Origin: Atherinomorus stipes
Taxonomy: Eukaryota > Chordata > Actinopteri > Atheriniformes > Atherinidae
DNA: 64,000 bases
Direction: 5' to 3'
NCBI GenBank assembly: GCA_023101725.1
Contig: JALJCO010012637.1
Span: 620,001 to 684,000, forward strand
Shown here: positions 44,001-54,090 of the stretch, piece after piece
Layout of the letters: each line of letters begins with the position of its first letter
How positions within the stretch are numbered: the first letter of the stretch is position 1
Made by a program: the position numbers and the translations under genes
The notes under the pieces: model-generated
Told to the model about the DNA's origin: nothing
Databases searched by the model: none
The model's input: the letters and a program-made list of their open reading frames with translations, nothing else

Positions 44001-45904
44001 CAGGCGGAGGAGCCTCTGTCTGGCAACGTGAGCCTTTTTCATCACCTGAAACAGACCTCTCAACTTACTAAACATGACACAGATTATTTCAGCATCATCA
44101 CGTTGTTATAGTTGCATAACGAATACGAACATCAATGAGATTTTTGGCGTGGAAAACGTCAGAGATCTCGTAGCCGAGCAGATCCTCTTTGGTTCTTCCC
44201 AGACCCTGGATGTTGACATGCTGGACGACAACCTGCAACCGGACGTACAATAAGTTAGTTTTACTGTTCTCAATTAATCTTTTTACTTTGATAAATAAAA
44301 AATATCCATTTTCTATTTATTCCTTTTAATATATTAAACGGTATGTACTGATACTATGATAAACAACTATCCTAAAAAAAGCTTATACTGTCTTTTGAGC
44401 AAGCAAAACCAACCACTTACACTCTATTAAATTATGGTAACAGAAAGTCAAAGAGAGGCCCTCTGACCATCAGAATAGCATGTAGAAATCATGGAAATCA
44501 TTTTGAAAAAACAATTTTAAAGAAATATAGTTAAATGAATTCTTCCAATTGTGTTCATCTGGATAATAAGCAAACATTTCCACAGAAAAGAACTTGAATA
44601 TACTCCCAAGACCATAGCAAAAAAAAAAAAAAAAAAAAAACTAATAAAAACAAAAAACAAATTGCAACTAACCTCAAGCAATAAAAATTAGCTGTCTTAA
44701 AGAATTCAAATTTAACATGAGGTGCTGAGACACCACCACCACTCACATCTTTGTTTTCCAAGATCTCCTGCTTGGAGTCCTGCTCCTGTTCTGGAGGCTC
44801 AATCAGGTCATCAGGGTTGACACCCAGATCCCGGCCATGCATCGGGAGAGGATCCAGACTCTGCAAGGACAAGTATGATGAAGCATCCTGTTTGGTTTTT
44901 CTGACACAGATTTGCAATAAACAAAGTTTTAAGAAGCAGTTTGCATGTTTCTTTCTTCCTAAGACTGTGTCTAGATGGTCATATTTTGATAAAACTTGCT
45001 AAATAGTTAATAACAGACACCAAGTTCAGGTTTATCACCAAATGCTGCATTCCATTCCTGCACTTGCATGTGGTTATCAGCTGGAGAACATGCAGAAAAA
45101 ATCCTGTAACTGGGATGCAGCCCTCCTGAATACACCTGCAGTAGTATAATTTCAAGTCAAATTATCTTTATGAGATTTGATGCTTCACATGCTAATACTG
45201 CCATAACCGATGCATTTTCTCTATATTGTGTAGCCTTAGTAACAACAAGAAGATGAAGGTGCTCAAACAAAAATTGTTAACTAAAAAGATATTACTGTGT
45301 GGCTTCTTTAAAGCCCAACTGTTATGGAAGAAGGGAAAAAGGTCAATGGGTGGGGCTCCTGGAGGAGGGTGCCATATACTTTAACCACTGAAAGTCATTC
45401 TAGCGGTAGTAATAAAGGAGAAACTTAATTAGGGGGATTAAATAACATTGATGTAATACTGAAAGACATGTTTAGCTTTTCTTTAATTGTATTTTGGACA
45501 AATAAAATTGATTCACGACATTTATTTTTTTAAAACTATTAATACCCTCTAAATTAATATTATAATAAAGTTCATTCATATGGTGACATTTAATCAAAAA
45601 CTTGTTAAAATGTACATTTAATGCCTTACAGTCTGCACTGGCAACCTTTGAGATGTGTTAATTAGCTGACGGGTAGCGTTAAATTGTTTCACGTACAATA
45701 ATTTGGCAGCATGCACTTAAATTTAGACGTCTGTTTGCTATAATGTTCATTTTTAATGAAGAAGCTGTAACAGAACATCGAGTACACATGCGGATGAGTC
45801 TGCAGGCTTCAGCCCTCACTGGACAGGGAGGTCAAGGCTACGAAACTGCACCAAGGCTAGCTGGAGGAGGGAAAGGCCTTTACCTTCGCATGGACGGTCC
45901 CCAT
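35038..45904 (-). CDS. samm50: SAMM50 sorting and assembly machinery component (Omp85 family), complete, 15 coding exons, 470 aa
   Basis: Coding exons in gene order: 45884-45904, 44747-44860, 44131-44232, 43958-44045, 43769-43875, 43551-43681, 41996-42083, 41734-41862, 41496-41567, 39295-39381, 39003-39073, 38032-38099, 37140-37286, 36704-36845, 35038-35083. They total 1413 bases in phase, giving 470 residues against 469 in human. SAMM50 is the mitochondrial outer-membrane barrel of the SAM complex: it inserts beta-barrel proteins such as VDAC and TOMM40 and contacts MICOS to hold cristae. The N-terminus reads MGTVHAK. A POTRA domain spans about residues 45-125 ([19 protein letters not shown]). 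The C-terminal barrel follows, with [26 protein letters not shown], the Omp85 loop motif VRGF at about 346-349, and the ending [14 protein letters not shown]. All introns are GT-AG; the third has a weak donor, GTTCGT. No break was found. It is downstream of nothing on its strand within the window and is divergent from scube1. Confidence 0.98.
35951..36184. mobile_element. hAT-type MITE in samm50 intron
   Basis: Left end caggggtctccaactccgat and right end (gaccggacttggagaccttt) form an inverted pair with an internal mirror (tcaaatggcc / gccattcatttgattcaggt). Related to 27900-28093. No clear target duplication. Confidence 0.7.
36290..36663 (-). mobile_element. LINE 3' fragment in samm50 intron
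   Basis: On the minus strand a short frame reads [18 protein letters not shown], a pattern found at the end of ORF2 in fish LINEs. It is followed by a 3' UTR-like segment containing, on the plus strand, tttatttatcccagaaggga near 36314. Only the 3' end is present. Confidence 0.55.
39394..39417. repeat. (CA)n microsatellite beside a samm50 exon
   Basis: Twelve CA units in the intron just before samm50 coding exon 10; on the gene strand they end 13 bases before the exon, next to the acceptor site. Confidence 0.95.
40031..40620. mobile_element. TATCGG-type non-autonomous element, opposite orientation to the copy at 8570-9930
   Basis: Starts tagggatgttcgatattggc and shares long blocks with the reverse complement of 9440-9930, including gacatctggctgccagatat and accagacatattataagcag. 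It lacks the 790-base insert of the other copy. It lies in the samm50 intron between coding exons 9 and 10. Confidence 0.75.
40640..40830. mobile_element. Diverged hAT-type MITE
   Basis: Shares the ctatcctgcaagttttaga segment and internal mirror arrangement with 27900-28093 and 35951-36184. The ends are too diverged to place exactly. Confidence 0.5.
42370..42650 (-). mobile_element. Probable diverged LINE tail in samm50 intron
   Basis: The reverse complement carries a weak match to the LINE tail at 4536-4850: a frame through LWSKLPEQ near 42410 and a [14 protein letters not shown] block near 42460-42490. Heavily decayed. Confidence 0.4.
42869..43356. mobile_element. Palindromic TATCGATA/CTCGCGAGA-type MITE, with added left segment
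   Basis: From about 43030 to 43356 the block is an imperfect palindrome with cacgacattttcatatgccg on the left and atatgaaaatattgcaacat on the right, and several cgagatttc cores. The left segment from 42869 (gtagggctgcgtgatatact) may be a further nested element. Confidence 0.6.
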
Positions 45905-47403
45905 GATAAATAACCGCCGCTGTAGGCCTTTTTAAACGGAGTTCGGCGCTCTGCACGAGGGGGGAAAGTGAGAACTGACAGCGGTTACTGTCTCGGGTAC
46001 CAAGCCCCCTTCATGGGAGACGCCATGACAGTTGCTGAAGGCTGGTGTTGTGTTCAAATGCTCATCGGAAACTGGCGTTGACTGCGGCCTTATCATTACA
46101 CCGCAGATACCTAAACAACAAAAGACATTATTAAAGTTAAGTGATATTAAGATTGAACCTTATAAATTCGTTGTCATGTTTCTCTAAGCTGAATATGCTA
46201 AACTACAGATTGCAGCGTTTTTTTTTTATGGCAACAGCACAGCATGTTAACAAGTACAAGCAATACTGTAAAACAATTTTACAACAGCATGACAGTTATA
46301 AGACAATTTTCCTTCATGCGACATTTAGAAACTGATCTTTAAAATGCCAGGAAAGGGAAAATAGTTTTATACCAAAGGAACAGATAAAGGATACTAACAA
46401 AGATCCTTTTGATGTTAGCTAATTTTCTGCTCTTAAAGGCATCATTGCATGCTTTTTCTGATTGGATGGAAGGAAACTGTATTGATTGGGTTTCTCCAGC
46501 AGAGGGCGCTGTTTGTCTTCTCTTTGTTCTGCAGAAAAGTGCCTGTTTGTATGCCTTCACCTGCTGGTTTGTATCATAGATTCAGCACAGAAGACTGCAC
46601 CAGTTCATTTGCTGAATGTTTGGCGACATTACTGTGGATACATTTTCAATGACAGACTTATAATCTCTTGGCCTTCAGGTAAAAAGAAAAAAAAATGTGA
46701 GATGCATTTGATTTTTGATATTAATGAAATCAACTGATATGGCTAGGTCTATCTGATTTTGCCGTGCAAACAGCGAGGTCAGAGGTTTTAAAAAAAAAAA
46801 GATTTTTCATTGTTTTTATTTATCTATATTAAAGACATTACAGAGATTTGGTCTTGAAACTGAATTATTTTGCACCTTTTGTGGAGACCTTTGCTGAATT
46901 GTTCTTGTAAACTTAGATACTTTGGCTTAATGTCCAGTTTTATGAAGCAACTTCAAGATGAAGACAGAATAAAGGAGAAAAATTTCTTTAAAAAAAAAAA
47001 AAAAATAAATAGATAAATAAAGTCTTTTTTTTCTTTTTTTTTTAAATGATTTTTTTCACTATTTTGTACGACTGATGTCATCTTTGGGGAATTTCCACAT
47101 TCTGAAAAAGCAGTGATAGACCAAACTAAATCCAAACCAACATTTTTTAGTCAGTATATACCCCTGGCAAGGCTATTTTTATTTTATTTTTGTCTTGTAC
47201 ACATTGTAAATGCTTTTGTTCCATTAATAAGGTTTACAGTAAAAGTTTAAAAATAAGTTAACTTCCAACCTTTATCAAGTTTGTTATAGAATATAAGTTT
47301 TGACTAATCTTTGGTTTATTTACATCTGACTTAACTGACCTGAGCTGTGGTTCTTGGTTTGGCTCACATCACAACAACCTGTAGTGTTTTATTGTGACCT
47401 TAA

Positions 47404-47769
47404 AGGGACACCGTGTAACTTTTGGCCACTATAGGCATAAACCTGTAACTTCCCACAGGCCACACAACTGTCAAAAAATAAACAGTCTCTATCCGTGCTT
47501 TGGAGTTATGTTGCAGACCACTTTGACCAGCTTATTTGAAGACATGGAGCCATAAAGCAAAGTGTTCCACAGTACATGATCCAATGAGAGCAGGAGCCAC
47601 TCCTGCAAAGTTACGTCTGTTTTTTGAGGAGGGCAGCCGACTCAGAGCACCAACATGTGTCAAGTGTTGTATATTGACATCAGAAATCATCTATTATAAC
47701 TTATATTATTAATGATATCATGATATAATATCTGACTAATATTTGGGTCAAATGTTACACAGTATATCT
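47404..47769. mobile_element. MITE with TTAA target duplication
   Basis: TTAA flanks both sides (47400-47403 and 47770-47773). Left end AGGGACACCGTGTAAC and right end, as reverse complement, AGATATACTGTGTAAC agree at 12 of 16 positions. About 366 bases, non-coding. Confidence 0.82.
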
Positions 47770-48029
47770 TTAATATTTGCTATTTGAAAACAAAATTTTC
47801 CAAAGTATTACTGGCTGCTGGTTTTTAATGATGGAAATAAATTGCCTGTCAGGTTGCCCTGGTGAAAAATGAAGGAAGAATTGTGGAAAATAAATGCGCA
47901 ACTAAACTAAATCATGTTCAACTAGTTCAATTTCATTGTCTCACACAAATTTCTTTTGTAAAAACATTTTTAAACTGTCAATAATACTATCAACAGGTAG
48001 AAAAATGCTGACATCATTGCATGCTCTGT

Positions 48030-48790
48030 ACTAATGGATCCCAATCTATTTTTTCCTCGGATCCCTTTCATGCAACCCAAAGCTGTGGACCCCTTGCCCA
48101 CCCAGTAGGGCTAGAAAAAAATATTGATACACTGAAATATCGCGATATTTTCATATGCTGATATCATATCAGTATTTAAAAATGTGGTATCGATCTATTT
48201 TACTAATGAAATCTCGCGAGATTTCGCCGTTCAGTCACGAAATCTTGCGGGTTCTCATGAAATCTCTCAAGATTTCATAAGATAATGATAAAATCTCGCG
48301 AGATTTCGTTGGTAAAATAGATCAATATCGCATTTTTAAATATCTATAAAAAAATCTGCATATGAAAATATTGCGATATTTCAGTGTATCGATGTTTTTT
48401 CCCAGCCCTTTCGCCCAGTGTTGAAACCATGCTTTCATGCTGCCATAACATGTTTCCTCATTATAAATGATGCATTCTGGCTGACTCCTTTCTTTTTAAT
48501 AAAACCAAAGTTGAGGTAATAACCAATATTTGGCCATCATTTTTATTTATTTATTTATTTATTTTTCACAATAAGGATGGTTAATCTGCACTGTGGCATT
48601 TCTCCGACATGAAACACCAAAATGATGACAAACATAAGTAAATCCACCGTAATTAAATTGCCTCTTTGTGGACATGGTCTTAATCTGAATAACACTGCCA
48701 CTGAATAGCCAAAGCCTCAGGGATCCCCTGTCTTTTTTGGAAGACCCCTTGAGGTCCAGGGACCCCAGGTTGGGAACCAATGCTTAGGTG
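48030..48790. mobile_element. Inverted-repeat element split by a palindromic MITE
   Basis: The outer element has ends taatggatcccaatc... and ...ggttgggaaccaatgctta, with ggatccctttcatgc and agggatcccctg mirrored inside. The inner palindrome spans about 48108-48408: both halves carry tgaaatatcgcgatattttc or its reverse complement and meet at ctcgcgagatttc cores. Confidence 0.72.
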
Positions 48791-50065
48791 AGAATGTGAG
48801 GGTCCCATTAAGACCCTTATACTTTAAAATAGTGCTTTTATTTGTCAAACTTCCACAAAATCACCAGTGTGTGTGTGTGTGTGGGGGGGGGGGGGCACTA
48901 GGTGTCCTCTTAATCCTTAAAACCTCCTTATATGTTAAAACCTGTTATAATCCAGGAAAAATCCCAGTTGAGCAGCTATATAAAAGTCAAAATGTCACCT
49001 ACACCATGCAAATGGTTTAATGCAACAGTAGCGTAGAAGTTTAAAAAAAAAAATCTGACGCTATAAACTGGGATTTTCTGGAGCCAAATAACACATGAAA
49101 CATGTCTGCAAACTAACGCCTTCAACCTGCTCCAAAATTCTTCACGTAAGAGTCATAACAGCCCCGCGACTTTCCAGATATTTCACTCATCAAACTAAAT
49201 GAGGCAAGTGCAAATCTCTTCTTTACGCTCCATCTGCATAAAATGTGCGTAAGCACATTTTTATTATCTGCAGATTTAAACGACTTCAAGACTAATAGAG
49301 AGCGTTTTCACTCAGAGGCCTACATCTCTGGGACACCATCACTGCACTACATCCTTGTACGCTTCAGATTTTGGCCGCAGCTGGACCGTGACGAGCACAG
49401 TGTCCTCAGCCGTTCCAGGCTGACGTCTGAACTTCTTTTCTTTGGAGGAAAAACTCAAAGTTTGTTTCATGAACCAAAACCAGTTGGAAGCAGGACACAG
49501 AAGTCCAACACTGGTTCTTGAAGGTTTTGGCTTATGGGAACTAAAATAAAATATTTTCACTGGTTTTGTGTGATTTTTTTCTTCTTCTAGGATCCAGAGG
49601 TGAAGATAGAAGTCATGAGGAGCAAAGAGGAACAAGGATGAAATGTTCCTGTCTGTCTCCTTCTGGCACGTTAGTTTTACATCTTGGGGCTTCCTGACTC
49701 TCAGCTTGCCAACCAAATCAATGAAATTGATTATTTCTCGCTCCTGATTAAAATTAGACAAGTACGTCATCATTTTTATTCCATGATTTTACTTCCTTTG
49801 GAGAGTTTTGGGGGATCCCTGAGACCCCGGCAGCACCACCCGCTGCGCTCCTCACCGCTCTCAGCCGTCTTCTCTCCCTCTTCCCTCCTCTCTCTCTCTC
49901 CTACCGGTGCCAAACGAGCCAATCAGAGGGCTCCGATTGCTTCCTCTCTGTCCTGCCCCCCACCCTCACTCCACTGCCCACCGCTCCCCCCCCCCCCCCA
50001 CCGCTGCCAGTCCACCAAAAACGGTCCTCCTCCTCTCCTATCAGAGACGCACATTCACACATGCA

Positions 50066-50104
50066 CCCCACACACTCACAGACACACGCACACACACACA
50101 CACT

Positions 50105-50138
<34 letters not shown>

Positions 50139-50142
50139 CACA
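50066..50142 (+). repeat. (CA)n microsatellite upstream of the scube1 start
   Basis: About 77 bases of CA repeat with a few interruptions, ending about 60 bases before the scube1 ATG. It probably lies in the 5' UTR or core promoter. Confidence 0.92.
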
Positions 50143-50203
50143 TGCTCAGTCCCAGTCCAAACCCCCAGAAAAGCCCTGCTGGATCCTCACATCGTCTGTC
50201 AGC

Positions 50204-53200
50204 ATGGGGAGCGCTTGTTTTTCCCGGGACGTTTGTTTGTTTATCCTCCTCATAAATACTTGCAGGGTGATGGGGAATGTCGGACACGCAGGTAAGGAAG
50301 GACTCGCGTTTTCTCCCCCCTCTGAGTCTCGTTTCATTGTAAACCGTTACATGTACTTTTATTTCATTTTCATATCATTATAATCATCATTATTATCATA
50401 TTATTTATATTTTTGCTTTCGGTCTTACCGGTTTTTTAAGGAGGAACGCGCGACAAACTGCGAGAAATATCCAGATGAGACCGCAGACGTCTTTAAAGTT
50501 TCCAACCAGAGGTCCAACGTCATTACAGATATTATTATGATATTAAAATGGCATGTGTGTGAGAGCGCGTGTGTCTGATAGCAGAATTGTTGCAAAAGAA
50601 AACAGAAATGACACTCACATAGCAGCGTTTGCGCACATTTTCGCCACCGGTGGAACTGCTGTGTGACATTAAGCATGGGTCACATTTCAGAATGAACTTG
50701 GTCATTAACTAAATCATAGTTTATCAATGTAAATGACAGATTTCTGGTAGAAAATCAGCTTTACATCACCGTCGCGCCCCCCTCCGAACTGCATATGTGA
50801 CGCGTAAAAAGGCTCGGTTACATTAGTCTCCCAGACTTCACTGGAACTTCTGTTTGCGCCTCTTCGCCAGTTTCAATCGGAAACCGCAGCTTGATCCCTG
50901 GGTTAAGCACTCATTTGCTTTGATTTTAGACTGAGGGGGTTGCCTGTTTTCATATAGGCTATCACCTTTGGAAGGGGAGGGGGAGGAATCGGCGCAAAAT
51001 GATTTACCGGGGGGTTTGGGTTTGTACAAGCGTCCGCTAAGCCCGCTAGAGAGCATCTCTGCTTCGGGTTTTGGTGGCTGGAGAAGGGAAGGGAGGTGGA
51101 GGACCGTATGTTTGTGTGTATGTAAATGTTGGTTTTGGGGGTGGCGGTGGTGAGGAGGAGGGGGGTTGGAAATAGGGGCCGTCAGAAGTCCCAGGAGGAG
51201 GAGGAGGAGGCAGCAGGGGCCCAATATCGACCCTGCAGCAGCAGGAGAAGCACATTGTTCTGCCTCCCACCGCCGGTGAGGAGTCATTATTGACCCTGAC
51301 AGACACCGCGCAGGGACGCGCAGGAGGGGCAAAGAAACTGAAATAAAGAGGAAAAGGGTCCCCTCTGTCTTATCATAGGAGATGTAAACTTGTTGCTGCC
51401 TTGCTCTCCTCCTCAGGCTCCCACCCTCCTCCACTTTCTCGCTCATTGCCTCTTTTAACAGCAAAAATATTGATCGTAAATCCTGTTTTATCGCTCATTT
51501 ACTGCCTTTCTACGGCTGAGGCGGGCTGAGGGTCAGACAGTGAGCAGGAGCAGCACGAGCCTCATCCAGCCACGTTGCCTAATGTATGCAGAGGCTATTT
51601 ATACTCGGACTGAAGCAGGGATGCAGAGAGCAGCTCTGCTGTGATGCAAAGGTTTGACAGGAGGAACCAAACCACGTCTGCGTTCTCAGCATCCCCCTTC
51701 CTGTGTTGCGCGTGTGTAATGAGCTGCCCCTTCATCCTTGGATTAAAACCCAGATGTGACCAGCTCCTCTATCAATAACCTGATCAGTTGAAAAGCCCTC
51801 AGGCCGTCTGTTCTCTGCATGTCCACTGCTTTAAAGCTTTTTTTTTTTTTTTTCAATGTGCAAAAACTGCAAGTAATTTATTGAACACACTTTGCAAAGA
51901 CGTCCTGGGATTTGATTGATTTAAAGGTGCAAATGAAGTTAAATTAATGCTGAGTGATGCAGCTCCTTAAAAAGAAAAATGGAATAGTTGGATGCTCATT
52001 GAAGGCCATTTTTGAAACCCTCTTAAAAAAATATCAGTTTTATTCATCAAAGTGCTTATTGAGTGCCATTTGCGCAACAGTTTGACTTCACATGGAATGT
52101 TTCCCTTCCTTTTTTTTAAAATAAGAATTATAAATGAAAAGACAAAAAACAATCCTCTTGCAAAATGTCAGACTCAAGTCATATTTGAAGCGGCTTTTGC
52201 CGATTTATTAATAGTGTTCATGTACAGAAGTCACGAACAGTCATGATTTAAATCTCTTTTGTATCTTATGACAGCAAGGGGTGTTTTCTTAAGGTAATTG
52301 TCGCCAAGTAATCCTTAACACCCGACTCACAAAATAACGGGCAATTGGCCTTTGAACATCATGTAAAAACTGACAAAAATCTGCATGAATGTACCATTTA
52401 TTACTGCAAGAATTATTGCAGTGCAAAAGGTATCCACCAGGGGGCAGTGCACAGATGACAAGCATCTAATTGCACACAACAAGGTTTTAGGCAAAGTTTT
52501 TAACGTAAGATGATGGAATAGGCTTCCGAGACGGTAGATAAATAGTATACACAAAGCATTAAAGGGTTAAATTACGTGGTAATAGCTCATTCTCAAATTT
52601 ATGCTGATCATTTTGTGATGTCCAGATAACAAACCTCTTTATCTTGTGGTTATCTCAACAAAACAAAAGGCAGATTTCATGAGATTTAAAAAAACAAAAC
52701 AAAAAACAAATTCATCACATGAAAGTAAAATTTGTGATCTTGAGATTAATAGAATAATTAAATAATAATTAAGCAGTGATTGCGCAGGCATGGCCACTTT
52801 TGGCTTCCATATGGTGTCTGAAGGCTCAAACTCATATAATTTGTCCTGTTGCTTGTCTAAAACATAATAATAATAAAAAAAAAAGTCTGGTTGGCAGCCA
52901 ACATTCGGTGATGTGAACTAAGGTTTAACATCATGTACAGTTAAACTTAATAAAAAAAATCATGAATTTATGAAAGTGATTTAAAAAGGATAAAAGGAAA
53001 CAGATGCCACGGTTGACACGCCTTTCATCCTTAAACCTCCAACATCTCAGGCTACTGTTGTATGTGTTGTTATCCAGCATCAGTCCGGCTCTGCTCCTTT
53101 CTCATTTTCACATTTAAAAGATGTTTACTTGAATGCATAAAACCTTTTATTAAAGGTGACAGACGGTCGGCTGTTGAAGCGTTGGATCATTAGTCATACG

Positions 53201-53392
53201 AAACACTGAGCTCACTGAATCCTCAGGGACTGGAGTCTAATTAGGTATCGATGTTTTACATTTGTGCAGATACAGATGAGTGCGCGGAAGACACAGACGA
53301 CTGCCACATCGATGCCCTCTGCCAGAACACGCCCAAGTCTTACAACTGCATCTGCAAGCCAGGCTTTAAAGGAGATGGCAAGCAGTGTGAAG
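50204..53392 (+). CDS. scube1: SCUBE-family secreted EGF/CUB protein (probably scube1), first two coding exons, partial
   Basis: Coding exon 1 is 50204-50291 and exon 2 is 53270-53392; donors are gtaagg and gtgagt, the acceptor is tttgtgcag. Exon 1 encodes a signal peptide with the hydrophobic core [11 protein letters not shown]. Exon 2 encodes the first calcium-binding EGF-like repeat: [20 protein letters not shown], then [13 protein letters not shown], with all six cysteines and the D-x-D-E-C calcium motif. SCUBE proteins are secreted and membrane-bound glycoproteins with about nine EGF repeats, a Cys-rich region and a C-terminal CUB domain, acting as co-receptors or ligand carriers in Hedgehog, BMP and VEGF signalling. 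The EGF-1 sequence is closest, from memory, to SCUBE1 and SCUBE3. scube1 is preferred because SCUBE1 and SAMM50 are near neighbours on human 22q13. The remaining exons must lie past the right edge. An upstream in-frame start was not found to be better. Confidence 0.88.
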
Positions 53393-53918
53393 GTGAGTTC
53401 CCATCACATCACAGTTGTTTTGGCTCATAAGAGTACTGGTGAAAACCTGGCTGGGGTTTAAGCGTTAATACACATGTGCTTTTAAATGTTGAGGCAAGAG
53501 CAAATATGCAAGTTGTTATTGCTCCAAGAGCACATTGGCAAGCAGTTGATGGAGTCAGACTGGTCAGAGTCCAGCCGGTAAAGCCTGGGTTGAGAAGAGT
53601 CTTCAGGCATTAGCTTCTTTCACACAGCCTGGTTAAGGCCTTTATTCCACCTTACAATCAACTGTGTTGTGCATTTAAACTTGTTGCTGAGGTACTTGCA
53701 GACCTGAATCAGAGTTTCTAGGAATGGCGGATGAGACACAGCACACTTGACTACCTGTTTGGGCAGCATCTTGTGCTGGGTGGTGGAGCTGAAATTTAGG
53801 TGTCATTGCATCAGCTTTTGTGTGGGTTACTGTTTATGAGCAAAAGGTTGCATGATGAGGGCGCCCTCATAGCAATACTATGGTGTAATCTTTAAATGAA
53901 AGGGCATATGAGATTTAA

Positions 53919-54090
53919 AGGTACAGTGTGCAAGAATGACTGACATCTAGTGGTAAAGATAGGTATAGAAATAACTTCTAATGCCAAGAACAGGAATGGA
54001 CGGTGGCCGTCAGTGACCAAATTTCCCCCAGACATAAAAATGTTTTCATCTGTTAGTGGATCCAGTGGCCTCAGGTGTGATGAGTACACC
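53919..54090. mobile_element. Left part of an AGGTRCAGTGTGTA / TTAA family MITE
   Basis: TTAA at 53915-53918, then AGGTACAGTGTGCAAG and the family segment tgacatctagtggtaaagat, as at 7581. The right limit is not clear; related sequence may continue to about 54180. Confidence 0.65.

Larger units (their letters stand above)
45905..50203. other. Divergent intergenic region between samm50 and scube1
   Basis: It should hold the promoters of both genes. The sequence near 45905-46050 is CpG-containing and fits the samm50 5' end; 49790-50203 is C-rich and fits a scube1 promoter and 5' UTR. Between them are two transposon-derived blocks (47404-47769 and about 48030-48790). No coding exon was supported. 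Confidence 0.6.

Noticed and set aside
49243..49773. 144-codon minus-strand frame upstream of scube1
   Set aside because: No domain, no splice-site support and no similarity I can recognise; treated as chance.
49684..50383. Overlapping frames on both strands rich in His/Thr or Cys/Val
   Set aside because: Products of the CA repeat and C-rich promoter region; only the segment from 50204 has a downstream SCUBE exon to support it.
50838..51464. 208-codon minus-strand frame in scube1 intron 1
   Set aside because: Compositionally biased (Ser, Pro, Leu) in a GC-rich 5' region, no recognisable domain, and antisense to a known gene. Chance frame.
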